A program made the position numbers and the translations under genes. Below the pieces are notes generated by a model. That model did no database searches and had not been told where the DNA came from. It saw nothing but the letters and a program-made list of their open reading frames with translations. From Liolophura sinensis (Eukaryota > Mollusca > Polyplacophora > Chitonida > Chitonidae), in assembly GCF_032854445.1 (NCBI RefSeq), contig NC_088301.1:40723187-40787186 (forward strand): a stretch of DNA of 64,000 nt, given 5' to 3'. This document shows positions 41,001 through 47,000 of the stretch, one piece after another; position 1 is the stretch's first letter; each line of letters opens with the position of its first letter.

Positions 41001-44000
41001 CAGCAGTTATCGCAGCCCTATCAGCAGCATGTTGGACTCTCTAGCAGTAATTACACTTGTGCGACAGAAGTGTCAGTTATATGGGCCATGGGTCTGACAT
41101 TTCTGTATGGTTGATTAATTGGTGGGTTAGAATCATGCGACTGTACATCCATGTTTCCATGGTGATTATGGCATGTATGAACGGCAAAAGAAGGGGGGCC
41201 AATTTCACAAAGCCATTTATGACTTAAGTCAAAATTTTAAATACGATCTCAAAGCTTGTTTTGGGATTTTAGACATTAAAATTTTGTACCCTTTTGTACC
41301 TAAACAGAAAGTAACATAGAAACAGAACACATATGCAAATATTTTTTTCTCTAATTTTGGTGTAAAATTTCAGGTATTAGGCAACACTGACAGTGAATGT
41401 AATTTGTAAGTGAATAATATACTACATGGCCAGAATGCAATGTTATGCTGCTTTTTGATTGATTGATTTATTTATTTCATTGCTGTTTTACGACATACTC
41501 AAGAATATTTCACTTACGACAGCTACCTCCATTGTGGTGCAAGGAGTCCAGAAGAAACCCATGACCATCCGGAGGTTGCTGACGGATCTTCCCACTTGCA
41601 GCCAGAGATGAAGCCAGCATGAGTTGGACTTGAACTCACTGCCAGAAGCTGCTGAATCATTGCGCTGGCATGCTACCACGTCGGCCACTCTGGCCCCCTG
41701 CTGCTTTTTGAACACCAGTTAAAATCATAAATATGAACGGGTGTTTTATTGTAACAAATCACAATCTCATATGTTAACATTAGCAGATTATAACCTTTTC
41801 ATGGTCCACGAATTCAAACTAAATCAGAACAACCTTTGTAAAACTTACCTGTTGGTCAAGAAGAAAGTGTTTAAAACACATTTAAAAGTGTGAAGTTCAG
41901 ACTTGCTTTGTGAAATCTATTTTGGATTGATTAAAATGAACATTAAAAAAGTCATTTTCATTGACCCAATTAAATTCTATATTAATTACTCAACTCAGGA
42001 TAATACTGTATAATTATATGCCATGTACATGCACGGGACACATAATTTCTGATATCAACGCTTAATAAGAAATTTAGTCAGGCATTAGACAAAGCATGTT
42101 TTGTATGGACTTCACAAACAAGTTAATTAAATGACTGAGGCTTTGATTTAACATAATAGAATTCCATTCAACACCTAAGAACAGTTACAGTCATGTCACA
42201 CCCACTGGATCACAAAGTAAAAGAGAGATTTATATAATGTTTCCTTAGCACACAGGAGTTACTTCCCCTGATTTCTCCTTATTAATAATATATTATTAAT
42301 ATTATTATTATTAGGCTTCTACGCTTTGCTTAGAAGACTATTGTTCTGGTTCAGATTATTTTCCTTCTTCTCTGGCGACTGTTTTCTTTTCGTTTTCCGA
42401 GAAAACTGCATGTCACAGTTGTTAACTTTCTACACGTTCATTACCAAATCACTTGGGCTACCTGCTGGAGTATACAACTTTACCCACCTGTGACCCAGTT
42501 TTCGTCAATATTGGAAATCGTTTTCTCCAGAACTACTGATGCGATTGCACTGAAAATCGATATGCATGTACAAGACTCCTGGGGGTACCAGGATTGAAAA
42601 TTTTATGCAAGACGGTCGAGAAATGTGGAAGCTCACTATTGGTCCTTTTAGTCACATGATGAGTTGTGGATGAATTTTTAAAGAACAATCGTAGTAGTTT
42701 TTCCTACGAGGTATAGTTTTTCTTTAAATTGTAATTATAGCCCATTTCAGTCTCATTTTTCAAATATCATGTGGCCAGACACCGTAATAGCTATGAAGTT
42801 GAAAATTGGTCAAAAGATAGATCAACCACAGATCTTCAATTCTGACTGCGTAGGACCACACAGCTACAACTGATAGTTTTACCACTACATGCTTTTGAAA
42901 ACTTGTTATTTCTATTCATAGTGAGCTCGTAAAATTGCAATATCCCCTAAAACAGGTAGAAGAAAACAAACTTGGCATTTTTAATAGCCGACTTATGAAG
43001 CCGCTTTTGACATTTTGTGCTGTTCAGCCAGTCACGTGAGTTAGCAGACATTATGAATCTTATTGATAAGCTTAAACCATCTTTTTCCATAAATAGGCTT
43101 ATGATCTTTGGATGAAATTTCACTTGCAAGTTTTAGGTGGATCACCTGGTATATCTATATGGTATAAAAACTTTTTGTTTGGTGTGCAAGCTGTGCTGTA
43201 ACAGACCAATGAAATTAGCTTAAAAGTAGGTCAGGTCTCAAAACTGCTCAAAATTATTAAATAAACACACTGTCTAGTACTGCTTGACCTCTGGATAACA
43301 AATCTGTAAGAGTTATTCTTGTACTTGGTATAGTTTTTAGGTTATGACTAAAACAACATTAAAAAAATGAAGTATGATGTCCCCCCCCCCCCCCCCAACC
43401 CCTGTCTACATACATTGACAAGACCTCCCATTCAAATAACACTGGAGCTGCATGAAACCCGTTCACTGTAGAGTGCTGGCTACTGGGGTGTGCTCTAATT
43501 CTCTCTGGCCAGGAGCCATAGATCAAAGTATAGATCTCTCTATACATGTGGCCCAGCACTGCTATTTGGGAGCAATGTTTTGTTTTTCTTTACACCATCT
43601 TCCAGCATTGCCACAATGAACATCGCCCCAAGCAGTCACCAGTTCAAATACAGTTGATTCCTGCCAATCTTTGTTCTCTTTTTTCTTCAATTATCATGAA
43701 ATTATTAAGCACCAGATTACCGGTCCTGGCAACCAGGGGTTCAAATCCAGTCATTCTTACCAAGTTCATTACGGATCTAAATACTGAAATTGAATTTCAT
43801 TGAAAATACAAGATGTGGTTTCCACAAGGTACATGCAATTCACTCATTCAGAGAGTTTACTGTCTAGTATGGATTACGTCTCATATTACACAAACCTGGG
43901 GTCTTTTCAGAAGAGCATAAAACTAACCGATCTGAATGGCCTGTGGTGGAGAAAGTGGAAAATTTTAGAAAGTGGAAGCTAAAAGCCATGTATACAGACC

Positions 44001-47000
44001 ACTTGGAAGCCGTGTAACTGCATGCAGTTCTAGTTTTGATTGCTGTTTACCCTGTACTCAAGAATATTTTACTTATATTACAGTGGTCAGCATTGTGGTG
44101 GGAGGAAACAGGATAGACCCCAGGGGAAACTCATGACTATCAGGTTACTGGCAGACCTTCTCAGGTATGGCTGCAGATGTACTTTGACTTGTACTGTAAG
44201 CGCACCTGTACAGTAAGTGTATGTACCTTTACTGTATGTTTAACTGTACTGTAAATGTACCTGTACTGTAAGTGTACCATTAATGTAAGTCTAACTGTGC
44301 TGTAAGTGTATCTGTCCTGTATGTGTACCTGTAGTGAAAGTGTACCTTTACTGTAAATGTACCTGTACTGTTAGTGTTCCTGTACTGTAAGGGCAACTGT
44401 ACTGTAAGTACACTTGTAAACTAAGTCTACCTATACTGTAAATGTACCAGTATTGTATGTGTACCTTTCTTGAAAGTGTACCTGTAATGTATGTCTATCT
44501 GTGCTGCAAGTGTAACTGGGGCCGATTCCACAAAGCCCTTTTCTGACTTAAGTCAAAATTTAAAATGTGAGTTTAAAGCTTATTTTTCACCTTTAGAAAT
44601 TAACATTTTGTCAACTTTATCTGTATTACATTAAGACAGATGTGTCTAAATTTCAAATCCCAGTACCAAAAACTGCGCATTGTGAAAAGGTTTTAAATTT
44701 TGGGCTTAAAAGACAAGACCACATTTATGCAACCTATAGGTTAAATGAAAGAACTATACTTTAAGTTAAATAAAATATCAAAATTTTCCATCAGCAGCGC
44801 TTGTTATTTAAGTGTTTAATAATTAAACATCAAAGGTTAGAAGTCACCTTTATGCTGCCATTTGAACAGATTATATATGCCATCGTGCTTAGCTTTGCCC
44901 AGGCCAGACACTGCCAAGCATATAGACATGATGTGGCCCTCTAGCACATCACAAACTCTTCCTTTTTAGGGTTGGCCTACACAGACCTTAAAATCCATGA
45001 TTAGCACAATATACACACATATTTATCTGAGACTGGAAAAACATGTTAATCATATGGTAAGAGTAAAACCTTAAGCACCAGGCCTTTCATTGAACAAGCC
45101 TAAAACATTGCGGGGCCTCGATGTGCCTCGAATTGGTGGATTATAAAATACTGATGTTTAAAACCTATTTTCTCTCCTACAAAACTTTTAAAAATCTACA
45201 AAAAACATGGAATTCCACACAGTTTTCTTACAGCTCTTTCATTTAAGGTATACTTTGTATAAATGTGTTCTTTTCTTTTAAGTCAGAATTGGCTGTGTGG
45301 AATCAGCCCCTATAATGTAAGTGTACCTGTACTGTAATTAAGTGGACCAGTACTATTAGTGTACTAGTTCTGAAAGTGTACCAGCAGTGTAAGTGTATCT
45401 ATGCTGTAAGTGATCTACAGTTACTGAATTTAATGGATTTATCAGCTTATTGTATAAGATTCGATAAATCTGACATTTTACATGTTTGTTTGTGATCAAC
45501 GCATTCCTATCGGTTTATTCAGTTCAGTTTGGAACAAACTTGAGTTACAGGTCATTATTTTATTTACTGTGATCCATTATGATGTTTTGTATTCAACACT
45601 GAGATAAATGGATTTTGTAAACTTTGTAATAAAAATTGTACGCTATGTGCAAGTTCTACTGGACAGCAAGAGTTATGTTAATTTAACTTCAAAAGGCTAT
45701 ACTGGAGATTGTTGAAAAAAAAAAAAAAGTCGGCCATGCAGCAATAATCTAATGGTATTTCGCTCTTATTTTGGGATAACCTCAGCACGTGTTACCGGTC
45801 AAAATTGGTAATAAAGTTAATTAATAATGCGAATCGCATAATTTTAGAAACAATTCAATTTTTGAATGGCAATAATTTAAGCTATATTTAAGTCACCTGC
45901 CCCACTCATTCAGCCACTGAGCAACTGGCCTGAAAGTCTACGTGTATATACCAGTCAACACAAGCATGCAACAATTGCATTTCTTCTATTATCAACATAT
46001 AAGTTTAAACCTCACAAATAACAAGCGTAGAGGTTTTTACCAGGGAGTTTCCTTAAGGCAATGTTGTGACTTTTGTTAGACTATGTCCTAACTATATATA
46101 CAGTTGTATAGTTATATATACTATATATGTGTATTCACGCCGGATAGCTCCGAGCTCTTGTGCGGATGCGCTGAGAGAAAAATATTGCAGAATCAGCTCT
46201 TGCATTTTTTCTAAGATCTTGGAATTTGTGCTTCTGACTCCCAAACAATGTGGTATGTATACACTTTCCATTCTGCTCTTTTGGTTGGCATAATTTTTTT
46301 TAATGAAAGTTGATCGGAAAGTATATCAGTACTATGTCAAAGACAGGCAATATTCTTATTTTGCCAGGTTTTCTAATGATAATCAAATGGGGCTTCTTGA
46401 GATTTTTTAACACTATATTTCTCAAAAAAATATTCTGCCGACCTCCAATTCACTTAAGTAGTCAATCACTTGATATGTTATCTATGTTCACACGAAATTT
46501 TATTTTTCTGAATTGATCGGAAGGCATTTCAAATTACTGTACAAAAAATCATTTTACAGCATGGTCCTTTTCAGATCACTGTAACAACCTAACCAAGTCT
46601 CAAACAGCTGTCAATCAAACATGTGCTCAAGAAGCAATTTAGAACCGTTTTTGATGCCCAGCTTGTTAGGCTGGCCTACAAGGGAAAATGATAGACAACT
46701 GAGTAAATTTATGTGTTCTTTGGACAAAGCTCCTTTTCTGGGCGTCTAGCTGATCATCGGTAACATACAGTGAGACAAGACCTGATGAAACCTTTTCATA
46801 ACTCAATCGACCAACATTTTGAACTACTGTATGTTCAAAATCAGATAGAATTATTCTTGACAGTGCAGACCTTTGGCTTCACTTCACACCAGTACTGAAC
46901 TTCAAATTGAAGCCGAAGTCTTGAGATGTATAACATCATTCTTTTCCCCACTGTCACAGGCTTTTACTGATTTTCCATTGGTTACATTTGAATGGGAAGA

